Virus record (IMG/VR): IMGVR_UViG_3300042294_001077
Location: 1 to 32,303 of that record
Direction: 5' to 3' (one strand)
DNA length: 32,303 nucleotides
DNA from: a virus
Below are positions 17,269 to 24,784 of this stretch, one piece after another. The position numbers were made by a program, and so were the translations under genes. Under the pieces are notes generated by a model. That model saw only the letters and a list, made by a program, of their open reading frames with translations, did not search any database and was not told the origin of the DNA. The first letter of the stretch is position 1. Every line of letters starts with the position of its first letter.

Positions 17269-17276
17269 TATAACTT

Positions 17277-18611
17277 ATGGCTAATATCCTTAATTCCGCC
17301 CTTACGGGTGACGCAGACTTTGCTGGAACCATTTTTGGAGGCGCTAATGCCGAACCAGCCCCCGAAGCTCAACCCAATGAAACTCCAGCGCCCGAAACCC
17401 AAGAGCCAGATGTCAAGCCCGCAGCCGAAACCCCGAAAGAGGAAGCTTCTAAAGAAGAGAAAAAAGCTCCCATCAAAGCGGAACCCAAGACCGAAAAGAA
17501 ACCCAAGGCCACCAAGGAAGAAGCGGAGAAGGTAGTTTCAGATATTACCAAAGAAGTGTCTTCGGAGGCCACTACAGAGAAATCAAATGAAAATACTTCA
17601 GAGGACGATCTCCCTGTCAACCCCCACTTTGCCGATAAGCCCGTAGCGGACAAGCCCGAAGGTGATGATTCCGAGAAGGGAATCTCAAGCTGGAAGGAGA
17701 TCAAAGGCGAAATGAAAAAAGCCCGTGAAGAGCGGGATCGTCTCAAGGCCGAATTGGAAGCCACCAAAGAGAAGGTGGGTAAGTATGAAGGAGAGACCGT
17801 TAAAACCCTTCAAGAAGAGCTTGAGGCTTACAAAACTCGCATGGCAGAGCTTAATCGCGAGCTAAAGACCGCAAACTTTGAAAGAAGTCCCGAATACGTT
17901 GAGACTATCAAAAAGCCTCTAAGCGGCCTCCAAGGCGATTTGAAAGCCATTGCAGAAGCCAATGACGCCGACTTCTCCAAGCTGTGGCAAGCACTGACTG
18001 AGCCAGACGCCCGTAAGCGTATCGATTCTCTGGAAGACCTTACCTCCGACTTCAAGCGCATGGAACAACTTTCCATCGTCAAAATGGCCGATAAATACCA
18101 TGAGTTGGCCCAATACCATCAAAGGTTCCAACAAGAAGCCGAGACCCTTGCAGAGGCAGAAGCTGCCCGTAAGGCCCAATCTGAACAGGAGTTTATTGAG
18201 AACGACCTACGACTCCAGAAGGCTTTTACAGCCAAGACTTGGACTAATCTGGAAGACCGATACAATTTCCTCCAAGAAATCGACGGACAGGATGATTGGA
18301 ATAGCCATATCCGCAATGCCAAGAAAAACGCCGCAGAGACTAATTTGGATCGCTTGAGCGTCGAAGACCGAAGCGCCATCCTCGCACGGGCTGCTGTTGT
18401 CCCCTTCCTAGAATCGGCCATCAACCACTATACAACCCAGATGGAGCGGGTGAATGCCGAAAAAGACAGCAAAATCAAAGAACTCCAGACTCAACTAGAA
18501 GGTCTGGTTGGCGCTACGCCGTCCCTTGGCAAGGCCACCGAGACCGAAGCGGATTCCGATGATGAAGATGCTGACAGTCTGATGAACTTCGGAAAATCTA
18601 TATTCCGTTAA
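17277..18611 (+). CDS. Scaffolding protein (probable)
   Basis: The product is 444 residues. Residues 1-130 are disordered, rich in Pro, Glu, Lys and Ala (repeats of the type PAPETQEP, EKKPKATKEE). Residues about 140-210 form a long charged coiled coil (KGEMKKAREERDRLKAELEA), with more helices to about 415, and the C-terminus is short and acidic then basic (DSDDEDADSLMNFGKSIFR). Disorder plus coiled coil, with a basic tip at the C-terminus, is the typical scaffold layout; scaffolds guide capsid assembly and then leave. It sits between portal and capsid genes, as expected. Start at ATG 17277, no Shine-Dalgarno. Confidence 0.8.
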   Translation: MANILNSALTGDADFAGTIFGGANAEPAPEAQPNETPAPETQEPDVKPAAETPKEEASKEEKKAPIKAEPKTEKKPKATKEEAEKVVSDITKEVSSEATTEKSNENTSEDDLPVNPHFADKPVADKPEGDDSEKGISSWKEIKGEMKKAREERDRLKAELEATKEKVGKYEGETVKTLQEELEAYKTRMAELNRELKTANFERSPEYVETIKKPLSGLQGDLKAIAEANDADFSKLWQALTEPDARKRIDSLEDLTSDFKRMEQLSIVKMADKYHELAQYHQRFQQEAETLAEAEAARKAQSEQEFIENDLRLQKAFTAKTWTNLEDRYNFLQEIDGQDDWNSHIRNAKKNAAETNLDRLSVEDRSAILARAAVVPFLESAINHYTTQMERVNAEKDSKIKELQTQLEGLVGATPSLGKATETEADSDDEDADSLMNFGKSIFR

Positions 18612-18615
18612 AGTC

Positions 18616-18642
18616 TTGACTCAAATTTGATTATTTGATAAA
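18616..18642 (+). promoter_or_regulatory. Weak putative promoter before the 72-residue gene
   Basis: TTGACT and GATAAA are separated by 15 bases in the AT-rich 39-base gap, ending 8 bases before the ATG at 18651. The -10 matches the consensus at only four positions, so this is a tentative call supported mainly by the repeated 15-base spacing. Confidence 0.3.
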
Positions 18643-18650
18643 AGTCTAAG

Positions 18651-18869
18651 ATGCAACCTTGGGATACATTTATTAAGGGATCTACCAATGCGCTTGGAGG
18701 ATCTAGTGTTGCAGCCGTAGATCCATCAACTGGTGGAAAAAATGTTCCAAGAAAATTTACAGACAAAGAAGTTTTACAAGTTCGTAGACAGATTGATAAT
18801 AAATTAAGATATGGACAACCCGTATCTGACGAAGAAAAAGCTTTTGCTAGAAAAATTGGCGCTATCTAA
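18651..18869 (+). CDS. Small hypothetical protein before the capsid gene
   Basis: The product is 72 residues. It begins MQPWDTFIKGSTNALGG and ends with a basic helical segment (DKEVLQVRRQIDNKLRYG, then SDEEKAFARKIGAI). The codon composition is AT-rich compared with the capsid gene that follows. No family recognised; its position suggests a minor head protein or assembly factor. Confidence 0.6.
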   Translation: MQPWDTFIKGSTNALGGSSVAAVDPSTGGKNVPRKFTDKEVLQVRRQIDNKLRYGQPVSDEEKAFARKIGAI

Positions 18870-18878
18870 ATTTCGCTA

Positions 18879-18905
18879 TTGACAATTTTGGAAATATATA
18901 ATAAT
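18879..18905 (+). promoter_or_regulatory. Promoter for the major capsid gene
   Basis: A perfect TTGACA at 18879-18884 is followed by an AT-rich run; AATAAT at 18900-18905 is 15 bases away, and TATAAT at 18897-18902 overlaps it at a too-short 12 bases. Transcription would start near 18912, giving a leader of about 170 bases before the capsid ATG at 19081. Confidence 0.5.
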
Positions 18906-18911
18906 TTCCCA

Positions 18912-19080
18912 CTAAGACTGAAGTCTGAGTTGGTCGCAGACACCTCGCTGGCGGGTTAGCGCCTTCAAAATTTGTAGCCGTAAATCTCTGGTCGCGGCCC
19001 AGAAACTCAACCGATAAACGGGCATCCTATGCCTTGATATCAAAACTAACCCTAAAACCAAATAGAAATAAACAACTAAT
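18912..19080 (+). ncRNA. Structured 5' leader of the major capsid mRNA
   Basis: This non-coding stretch contains several short stems: AGAC/GTCT around 18915-18926, GTCTG/CAGAC at 18923-18941 (sharing bases with the first, so mutually exclusive), GGCG/CGCC at 18950-18963, TCTGG/CCAGA at 18987-19003 and GGCAT/ATGCC at 19021-19033. The last 40 bases before the ATG are A-rich, unstructured and lack a Shine-Dalgarno. The layout suits an mRNA-stabilising or translation-controlling leader. No tRNA or known riboswitch pattern is seen. Confidence 0.45.
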
Positions 19081-20310
19081 ATGTCAGCACAAACTGCTAC
19101 TACTTGCGAGGCTATCAATGATAATTTCCAGCGCGAGACTGGACGTATCGCCCTTGGTACTCATCGCTTGGGTCTGTATAAAGACCCCTATCTGCGTTTT
19201 GTCACCCAGTCGGCTTTCCCCGACAACATGGGCAAAACGATCACCAACACCATCGCCCAGCGCACGGTTGCCACTGGCAGCGGCTGGGAAGTCATCGGCG
19301 TCACTGGCGAAGCTGGTCAGGACAACTCCTGCTTGGCTCCCGTCAAGAAAGTCGGCTACGCCTTCGATCAGAAGACCTTTTCGCTCCGCCATCAGGCGAT
19401 TGAGTCGGATTGGATCTGCTTGGAAGACGTTCGCACTTCGGCTTTCCCGATTGATGATGTCAACAACTACATCAAAATCCTTGCCGACAACGTCAACAAG
19501 GAGTGGATTGAGCGTTACGACAACGACTACTATGAGGCTGTTACCAAGGTTTCCGTCGAGGCTGGCCTCGCTGAGACCGCTGGTTCCACCTTTGGCTCCT
19601 TGCCGAACCCCACCTCCGTCCTTACGGTTGGTGTCCTTCGCGAACTCTATGACCGCCTCTACCAGAACAACGCTGGTGATGACGGTGATGCGGTGACCGA
19701 TGACGGCTCGCCTGTGTTCAACGTGTTTGCCGAACGCGCCACGATTGAAAACCTGATCAAACTCAACGAAGATGTCCGTCAGGATATCCGTTACAGTGAT
19801 CGCGTTAACGATCTGCTTGGTGCCAACGGCTCCTCGCTCCTGCCCAAGAAGGCTTACGGTGGATTCGTCTTCCATAGCCGCCCGTTCCCGAAGCGTTTCA
19901 ACGATGACGGCGCTGGTGGTTATACCGAAGTTGCCCCGTATATCGCTGCCTCTGGCGCGGTTAAGGGAACGAAGTATATCATCAACCCCGCCTACAAGGC
20001 TGCGAAGTATACCTCCACGGTGATCTTCCATCCGAAGGCTGTTGAGTGGCTCGTCCCGAACCCTAACCTCAAGGTTGGCAAGCTTGTCTATGATGCTCAG
20101 AACTATCGCGGAGACTTCCGCTGGATCAACGAGTACGACAAGAACTGCAACCCTGACAAAAACAGTGGTTACTGGCGCGCTAAGATGGCCTGTGCGGCGA
20201 AACAGATCTTCCCTGAGTTTGGGTATTATCTGCTTCACTTGCGCTGCAATCTGGCTGGCGACCTCGTCGCTTGCCCTAGCGGCTCTGGCTACGGTTACCT
20301 CGCGGGCTAA
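19081..20310 (+). CDS. Major capsid protein
   Basis: The product is 409 residues. The sequence resembles capsid proteins of podoviruses with HK97-like folds: an N-terminal segment, a central domain with WICLEDVRTSAFPIDDVNNY and KILADNVNKEWIERYDNDYY, and a C-terminal part with VIFHPKAVEWLVPNPN and YRGDFRWINEYD. The call rests on size, on position after portal and scaffold, and on a codon use visibly more biased and richer in G+C than neighbouring genes, as expected for the most abundant virion protein. It has its own promoter and long leader, and a 9-base-pair hairpin just downstream. Confidence 0.85.
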   Translation: MSAQTATTCEAINDNFQRETGRIALGTHRLGLYKDPYLRFVTQSAFPDNMGKTITNTIAQRTVATGSGWEVIGVTGEAGQDNSCLAPVKKVGYAFDQKTFSLRHQAIESDWICLEDVRTSAFPIDDVNNYIKILADNVNKEWIERYDNDYYEAVTKVSVEAGLAETAGSTFGSLPNPTSVLTVGVLRELYDRLYQNNAGDDGDAVTDDGSPVFNVFAERATIENLIKLNEDVRQDIRYSDRVNDLLGANGSSLLPKKAYGGFVFHSRPFPKRFNDDGAGGYTEVAPYIAASGAVKGTKYIINPAYKAAKYTSTVIFHPKAVEWLVPNPNLKVGKLVYDAQNYRGDFRWINEYDKNCNPDKNSGYWRAKMACAAKQIFPEFGYYLLHLRCNLAGDLVACPSGSGYGYLAG

Positions 20311-20333
20311 TTAGTTAGTCTCTATTCATCAAG

Positions 20334-20363
20334 GCTTGCCTTGGAGTAAAATCTAAGGCAAGC
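20334..20363 (+). terminator. Hairpin after the capsid gene (attenuator or mRNA-stabilising stem)
   Basis: GCTTGCCTT and AAGGCAAGC form a perfect 9-base-pair stem with a 12-base loop. No T-run follows, so it is not a standard intrinsic terminator; it may protect the 3' end of capsid mRNA or reduce read-through into the next gene. Confidence 0.6.
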
Positions 20364-20386
20364 TCTATGAGGAGAGAATAACTATT

Positions 20387-20629
20387 ATGAAAATCGAAAT
20401 ACCTGAAGGCTATACCCTACCCGAAGACGTTCAAGATGGCGGGACTCTAGAAGAACTCGTCACCTTTAAAGTCGAAGGCGAATACCTTGTTCCTACCATG
20501 ATTGCTGGCGTCGAGATCGCGGCTGAAGAGGCCGAAGACGAAGATGAGATGGAGGATGAGGCCGCTGACGAGATGGAAGCTGCCGCTCCGATGGCTGGCA
20601 TGGGTGAGCGCATCATGGGCATGGCTTAA
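20387..20629 (+). CDS. Small acidic protein downstream of the capsid gene
   Basis: The product is 80 residues. It begins MKIEIPEGYTLPEDVQDGG, followed by a short beta segment (LVTFKVEGEYLVPTMIAG), then a strongly acidic run (EEAEDEDEMEDEAADEMEA) and a Met/Gly-rich end. GAGGAGAG lies about ten bases before the ATG, so translation does not depend on the capsid gene. It is probably a capsid-associated or decoration protein, or an assembly factor; no family assigned. Confidence 0.65.
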   Translation: MKIEIPEGYTLPEDVQDGGTLEELVTFKVEGEYLVPTMIAGVEIAAEEAEDEDEMEDEAADEMEAAAPMAGMGERIMGMA

Positions 20630-20648
20630 AGGACGGAGACCATAGGCT

Positions 20649-22292
20649 ATGGCTCTCCCTACTTTAGATGCGGTGTTTGCTTCGGCGGCGGATCAGCCCC
20701 GAAGGTATATGCTTGCCAAGTGGCTAGTAGGTGAAAAAGGAGAAGTTGCTGGGCCATCTAGTGTTTTGGTTTCGGGTGCTGGCTCAAGTTCCATAAATGG
20801 AACCTATACTGAACGTGGAACATATAACGGAAAACCATATTACAATATAATTGGAGAGCCAGACGATTTTAGTAATTTAGCAATATTTTTTGATGGTTTA
20901 GTTTGGAAAATAAGAGATGAAACTCAAACGAATCGTTATATATCAGAAGAAAACGTTGCATTTCCTTGGCTTGATTTAGAGTGGGATGCTGAGGAGGGAC
21001 TTTTTCCAGCCCCAACCGTCACCGAGATTCCCGCATCCAATCCTATTGCCAATTATATCACCCTCCCAGAACGCTATCTCTGGGCCAAAATTGCCGTAGC
21101 CGCAGGCGCACCTAGAAGCGAAGCAGACTACATCTCTCTTCCCAAACAGTATGCGTGGAGTGATATCTATAACTCTGTTGCGGGGTTGATTCCTCCATCT
21201 AGTGTTTTGGTTTCGGGCGCGGGCACTACCTCATCTAATGGCACTTACACCTTGAGCGGCCAAGAAAATGGTAAGAATAGATATGTTTCTGGATCAAACG
21301 TCATTAATTGGGACGGATCTAATTGGCTAATTTATGAATTTGTTGAATTGGAAGACGTTGCATACATCTCTTCAGATGATGTAGAGTTTCCTTGGCAAGT
21401 AACAACTTGGTCTGAAGCTAATGGTTCTGTCCCAAATCCTACTGTCACCAAAATCCCGCAACCAACCCCGAACCATACCGACTGGAGTGAGAAACAAGCC
21501 TTGGGGCATATTGCCGCCGCCTATCGTGGGGACACGGCTAACCCCGCAAACCTAGCCACCTATATTGACTGGCCTTGGCGCTATCAAGTGGCTTCCATCA
21601 TTGATGGTTTTTATTTTTCTTTCTCTAAGGTTTCTCTTTTGTTGCACATGGATGGTGAAGAAGACTCGCAAGCCTTTATTGATTCCTCCTTAAATAATCT
21701 TGATTTGACAGCTTATGGAAATGCCAAGATTAATACAACTACTAAGAAGTTTGGAAGCGGATCTGCTTCTTTTGATGGTGATGGGGATTATATTTTGGTT
21801 TCACAAGACCCCTCTCTTGATATGGGAACCGAAGATTTTACAATAGAATATTGGGCTTATTTAACCGAAAATACTAAACAGTATCCAGTTCACATAGCAA
21901 CAACATCATCTTATCAACAAGGAGTATTTGGTATGGGGTTTAATAGATCCGATTATCTAAATAAAATATGGGTGTTTTATGATGCAGCAGAAGCTGACTT
22001 TTTCCATCAATCAGAAGAGCTTAGTCTTAATCAATGGTATCATATTGCAGTAACCAGAAAAAAAACAATCTGGAGAGCGTTTGTCAACGGCATTCAATTT
22101 GGATATACTGAAATAAACCAAACCAATACTGTAAATTTAGCGTTAGGTGGAGCAATGGGTATTGGTGGCAGTTCATGGGATGGTGAAGAATCATTTACCA
22201 ATGATTATATTGATGAACTAAGAATAATTAAAGGTATTGCCATATATACTGGAAACTTCACCCCATCAACAGAGGCCTTTCCCAATCAATGA
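20649..22292 (+). CDS. Surface protein with duplicated beta module and LamG/concanavalin-like domain
   Basis: The product is 547 residues. A short helix-like unit (ERYLWAKIAVAAGA; KQYAWSDIYNSVAG) repeats and alternates with two copies of a beta module beginning PSSVLVSGAG and continuing NGTYT, Asn-Gly and W-rich strands (about 36-110 and 182-260). Residues about 325-545 form a LamG-type jellyroll: LLLHMDGE, KFGSGSASFDGDGDYI, DFTIEYWAYL, WYHIAVTRK, AFVNGIQFG and DELRIIKG, a fold that often binds carbohydrate. It is likely a virion decoration or host-binding protein. The LamG part is visibly AT-richer than the rest. ATGA overlap with the next gene. Confidence 0.75.
   Translation: MALPTLDAVFASAADQPRRYMLAKWLVGEKGEVAGPSSVLVSGAGSSSINGTYTERGTYNGKPYYNIIGEPDDFSNLAIFFDGLVWKIRDETQTNRYISEENVAFPWLDLEWDAEEGLFPAPTVTEIPASNPIANYITLPERYLWAKIAVAAGAPRSEADYISLPKQYAWSDIYNSVAGLIPPSSVLVSGAGTTSSNGTYTLSGQENGKNRYVSGSNVINWDGSNWLIYEFVELEDVAYISSDDVEFPWQVTTWSEANGSVPNPTVTKIPQPTPNHTDWSEKQALGHIAAAYRGDTANPANLATYIDWPWRYQVASIIDGFYFSFSKVSLLLHMDGEEDSQAFIDSSLNNLDLTAYGNAKINTTTKKFGSGSASFDGDGDYILVSQDPSLDMGTEDFTIEYWAYLTENTKQYPVHIATTSSYQQGVFGMGFNRSDYLNKIWVFYDAAEADFFHQSEELSLNQWYHIAVTRKKTIWRAFVNGIQFGYTEINQTNTVNLALGGAMGIGGSSWDGEESFTNDYIDELRIIKGIAIYTGNFTPSTEAFPNQ
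20754..21217 (+). repeat. Direct repeat bounding the duplicated module
   Basis: A 23-base sequence encoding PSSVLVSG is identical at 20754-20776 and 21195-21217, while the rest of the two modules has diverged in sequence. This suggests an old duplication with recent local conversion, or selection. Confidence 0.8.
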
Positions 22293-22573
22293 GCATTGAA
22301 GATATTCCAAGGCGTAGAGGCATGGAGCGTGGAGTAAAGCTCACGATGAGCGAGTTGATTGCGGGCATTGCCCTGATGGTCACCTTGTTTTCGGCGCTTA
22401 ATGGATGGGTTGTCCTGCCAGAGCAGATGCGGTCTATCCAAGCCAATGATGCCAAACAGGATGCGCGGATTGAAATGATCAACAAGGAAAACCAAGAGAG
22501 ATCTGAGACCTTGGCGCGAATTGACGAACGCACAAAAAGAATCGAAGATTACTTGAAATCCAAGGGATTCTAG
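22289..22573 (+). CDS. Membrane-anchored coiled-coil protein of the lysis cassette
   Basis: The product is 94 residues. One membrane segment spans about residues 21-43 (LIAGIALMVTLFSALNGWVV), preceded by a basic N-terminus (DIPRRRGMERGVK) and followed by a charged coiled coil (ARIEMINKENQERSETLARI) to the end. The layout resembles accessory holin or XhlA-like proteins with the order reversed, or a single-pass spanin-like component. It starts by ATGA overlap with the LamG gene and precedes the holin, so a role in membrane disruption is inferred from context. Confidence 0.6.
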   Translation: MSIEDIPRRRGMERGVKLTMSELIAGIALMVTLFSALNGWVVLPEQMRSIQANDAKQDARIEMINKENQERSETLARIDERTKRIEDYLKSKGF

Positions 22574-22589
22574 TCTAGCTTTAAAACTT

Positions 22590-22874
22590 ATGAAATCATT
22601 CTTCACTTATCTATTCGGGGTTCCCGCCAAAATTTGGAGCTTCTATGCTCCGATCCTTCGTGAACTCTTTGTGGATGCCGCCGCATCCCTATTACCTCTC
22701 GCTCTGGATATTGTTCGCGAGTTGGCTGATTCCAGCAAAACTGGTTCACAAAAACGCGAAGCTGCCGTAAAAAAGCTTACCCAAGCTGCTCTTCGCAATG
22801 GTATTGATGCTTCCGAGTCCCTGATCCGCTTTACCATTGAATCAGCGGTTCAGCGCGTGAAGGTGGAGGAATAA
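22590..22874 (+). CDS. Phage holin, LLH-like
   Basis: The product is 94 residues. The N-terminal hydrophobic region (FFTYLFGVPAKIWSFYAPIL) leads into DAAASLLPLALDIV, then SSKTGSQKREAAVKKL and a final helix GIDASESLIRFTIESAVQRV. The order hydrophobic helix, GSQKRE-type linker, then a helix ending in IExAV matches the LLH family of phage holins, though that family usually has a clearer membrane segment. It would time lysis by opening the inner membrane. It sits 4 bases before another membrane protein and upstream of the endolysin. Confidence 0.6.
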   Translation: MKSFFTYLFGVPAKIWSFYAPILRELFVDAAASLLPLALDIVRELADSSKTGSQKREAAVKKLTQAALRNGIDASESLIRFTIESAVQRVKVEE

Positions 22875-22878
22875 TCAA

Positions 22879-23238
22879 ATGAAAGATAAAATCCTAGCAT
22901 TTTTGGTCTCTAAATCTGGCGGCATCATCACCCCGCTTATCGCCATGGCTGTGGCGGCGGTTGTTTCTAAGCTCGCCATGATTGATCCCAAGTTGGCTGA
23001 ATCCGTAGACCAAACAACCCTCACAGGATTTGTTGTAGCCCTCTTGATCTCCATGGTTAATTACTTCACCAATGAAGTGAATGTCAGGGGCGTTAAGAAG
23101 ATTCAAGCCTTGGTCAATACAGATATGGATGGCGTGGCTGGGCCTGTAACCTACACCGAAGTCCGCAGGGCTATTGAGGTGCCTGCTGCCCGCAAGCCAG
23201 CCCGCAAGCCCGCCTGTAGCCGCAAGAAACGTCTGTGA
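22879..23238 (+). CDS. Two-pass membrane protein with peptidoglycan-binding-like motif
   Basis: The product is 119 residues with GGAGGA nine bases before the ATG. Two hydrophobic segments lie at about 14-32 and 48-64. Residues 71-99 (GVKKIQALVNTDMDGVAGPV and TYTEVRRAI) match the core of a PG_binding_1-type motif, where a Gln-Ala-Leu helix is followed by DGVAGPxT. The last 16 residues are basic with an ARKPARKPA repeat. Fusing a wall-binding unit to a holin-like membrane domain is unusual and would bridge membrane and wall. It is probably a second holin or lysis regulator. It shares GTGA with the next small gene. Confidence 0.65.
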   Translation: MKDKILAFLVSKSGGIITPLIAMAVAAVVSKLAMIDPKLAESVDQTTLTGFVVALLISMVNYFTNEVNVRGVKKIQALVNTDMDGVAGPVTYTEVRRAIEVPAARKPARKPACSRKKRL

Positions 23239-23414
23239 AACCTCTTTCCCATGAAGTCCTCAAAGCAATACTCGTCCCAGTCCCGCCCAAAGAAGATCGC
23301 AGAAGTTTCTTTGTCCGTCTATTCGGTTCCCTCCGATTCTTTACCAAAGTCAAGCGGAGCGATGCTGGAAAGGCAGGCATCACCATCGGAGTCCGAGGTG
23401 GAGCGGATTTCTAG
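23235..23414 (+). CDS. Small basic protein, GTG start
   Basis: The product is 59 residues starting at a GTG that overlaps the previous stop (GTGA), and ends at TAG 23412-23414. It reads KPLSHEVLKAILVPVPPKED, followed by RRSFFVRLFGSLRFFTKVKR and a final GKAGITIGVRGGADF. The composition is protein-like and it fills what would otherwise be a gap between the membrane protein and the endolysin. The amphipathic basic and aromatic middle could be membrane-active. No family recognised; the competing frame at 23251-23451 looks less protein-like. Confidence 0.5.
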   Translation: MKPLSHEVLKAILVPVPPKEDRRSFFVRLFGSLRFFTKVKRSDAGKAGITIGVRGGADF

Positions 23415-23417
23415 GAA

Positions 23418-24131
23418 TTGGGACATTGGACGCAGAGTCTGCAAATGGTAGATTGGAGAAGTGCCGCCGTGTGGCAATTGATCCTGAAACTACTTGGGCT
23501 AGAATTAAAAGATGGCCCAGCGCCGTCCTTGCCGAACTTGCCATCCGAATCCAAGGCGAACTCAGCGCCAGAGCCGAGCGTTCCCGTAGCGCCGAAAAAG
23601 AAAGAACGCCCCGCAATCGAAAAGCTCGTTGAGATTGCATTGTCTCAAGTCGGAGTTAAGGAAGTTGGGGGCAACAATAAAGGAGCCAAGATTCGGGAAT
23701 ACCAAACTGCAACCAGCTTAAAACCAGCAGCTTGGCCATGGTGCGCTGCCTTTACATCGTGGATAATTCGCGAATGGCTCAAAGATCCAGAAGTTGTCAA
23801 ATGGTTGAATCTCAAACTTCTCACTCCAGAGAAATGGAGACCCAAGACGGCAGCGGCATTTGGATATATTGAATGGGCTAAATCCCGCCCTGCAACTACC
23901 AAGATTTTAACCGAGAAAGCCAAGCCACAAGTTGGAGATTTGGTGGTTTTTGATTTCTCGCATATTGGCATTGTGGTTAAGGTTGGTGAGAAAAACTTCC
24001 AGTGTGTAGAGGGAAATACAAACGGCAGAGGAACCCGCGATTCAAAATCTGGGGATGGTGTTTGGCTAAAGACTAGAACATCCTCATTGGTAAGGAATTA
24101 CATCAGAATTAATCCATCGAAAGTTCAATGA
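23418..24131 (+). CDS. CHAP-domain endolysin
   Basis: The product is 237 residues from TTG 23418, or 228 from ATG 23445; neither start has a convincing ribosome site, so the start is uncertain. Numbering from 23445, an N-terminal segment with Trp and Leu residues and a Pro-rich linker (24-50) precede the CHAP fold (about 57-225). Catalytic Cys100 lies in AWPWCAAFTSWI, His173 in DFSHIGIVV and Asn191 in VEGNTNG. CHAP enzymes cut peptidoglycan as amidases or endopeptidases and lyse the cell at the end of infection. The membrane genes upstream would let it reach the wall. Confidence 0.85.
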   Translation: MGHWTQSLQMVDWRSAAVWQLILKLLGLELKDGPAPSLPNLPSESKANSAPEPSVPVAPKKKERPAIEKLVEIALSQVGVKEVGGNNKGAKIREYQTATSLKPAAWPWCAAFTSWIIREWLKDPEVVKWLNLKLLTPEKWRPKTAAAFGYIEWAKSRPATTKILTEKAKPQVGDLVVFDFSHIGIVVKVGEKNFQCVEGNTNGRGTRDSKSGDGVWLKTRTSSLVRNYIRINPSKVQ

Positions 24132-24283
24132 AGGACGAGGCAAAACCCCGCAAGAAAAAAGTCTACCGCAAGCCCGAAGTAAAATCTTGCTACTATTGCG
24201 GATCAAATAATATTGAACAAATCCACGTTGCCCATGTCGGAATAATCAAGACATGCCGCAACTGCAAAGAACAAATCGATTAA
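24128..24283 (+). CDS. Small zinc-ribbon protein
   Basis: The product is 51 residues, sharing ATGA with the endolysin stop. A basic N-terminus (KPRKKKVYRKPEVK) leads to CYYCGSNN, then CRNCKEQ near the end, so four cysteines in two CxxC pairs can bind one zinc. It is probably a nucleic-acid-binding ribbon, perhaps a small regulator. The next gene begins 4 bases later. Confidence 0.6.
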   Translation: MKDEAKPRKKKVYRKPEVKSCYYCGSNNIEQIHVAHVGIIKTCRNCKEQID

Positions 24284-24287
24284 GTCT

Positions 24288-24551
24288 ATGGCCGTCCACG
24301 ACGAAAGACTCCAAAAGGTCTTGGACAAGCTATCGAAAGATCTGGTTGAATATTTCGATTCTGGGTTTATTGTGGCCACATTTGAAGAGGGACAGGAAAC
24401 AAAGAATGCCTTTATCAAGTTTGGCAATGACTACGCCATTGAAGGACTCGTCTCCAACATCCATGATATCCTTTACGGGCAAGCAGAAGAAGATGACGAT
24501 GATGACGATTTGGATGACGGTGATTTGAAGAAGATCATCAAAGACTCTTAA
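24288..24551 (+). CDS. Small hypothetical protein with acidic tail
   Basis: The product is 87 residues. Helices at the N-terminus (DERLQKVLDKLSKDLVEYF) are followed by a strand segment (FIVATFEEG, AFIKFGNDYAIEGLV), then an Asp run (EEDDDDDDLDDGD) near the end. No family recognised. The acidic tail could mimic DNA or bind a basic partner. It lies in the overlapping operon that follows the endolysin. Confidence 0.6.
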   Translation: MAVHDERLQKVLDKLSKDLVEYFDSGFIVATFEEGQETKNAFIKFGNDYAIEGLVSNIHDILYGQAEEDDDDDDLDDGDLKKIIKDS

Positions 24552-24552
24552 T

Positions 24553-24774
24553 ATGGCCAATGGATTACTATCCTTCAGCTTGCCCGAAGAACAGGTTGAG
24601 TTTGAGCAAGCAGTTAAGGCGGGTGATATGTATTGCGTTCTTAATGACCTTGATAACGAGCTACGCAATCATCTCAAGCACAATGCTTATCCTCATTGGA
24701 ATAACGCTACTGTTGAAGAGATTCGCCAAATTTTGAACGATTTGATGGATAGTAGGTCTATCCATTTTAACTAA
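24553..24774 (+). CDS. Conserved small phage protein
   Basis: The product is 73 residues. FSLPEEQVEFEQAVKAGDMY followed by DLDNELRNHLKHN and a final EEIRQILNDLMDSR is a pattern I recognise from small conserved proteins of many unrelated phages, whose function is unknown. It is all-helical. The gene starts two bases after the previous stop and no Shine-Dalgarno is seen. Confidence 0.6.
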   Translation: MANGLLSFSLPEEQVEFEQAVKAGDMYCVLNDLDNELRNHLKHNAYPHWNNATVEEIRQILNDLMDSRSIHFN

Positions 24775-24784
24775 ACCACAATAC

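Noticed and set aside
17269-17274. TATAAC just before the scaffold start as a promoter -10 box
   Set aside because: It ends two bases before the ATG and no -35 box lies at a suitable distance.
18912-19060. Possible tRNA in the capsid leader
   Set aside because: There is a GAGTTGGTCGCAG stretch like a D-arm, but no T-arm GTTC-type sequence, no acceptor stem pairing and no anticodon stem at proper distance.
19084-20238. A 384-codon open frame on the reverse strand opposite the capsid gene
   Set aside because: It mirrors the capsid coding bias (few reverse stops in GC-rich, codon-biased DNA). The forward protein is clearly the real one.
23251-23451. A 66-codon frame overlapping the endolysin start
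   Set aside because: Composition is Ser/Arg-rich and unlike a folded protein. The frame from 23235 is coupled to the previous stop and looks more protein-like.
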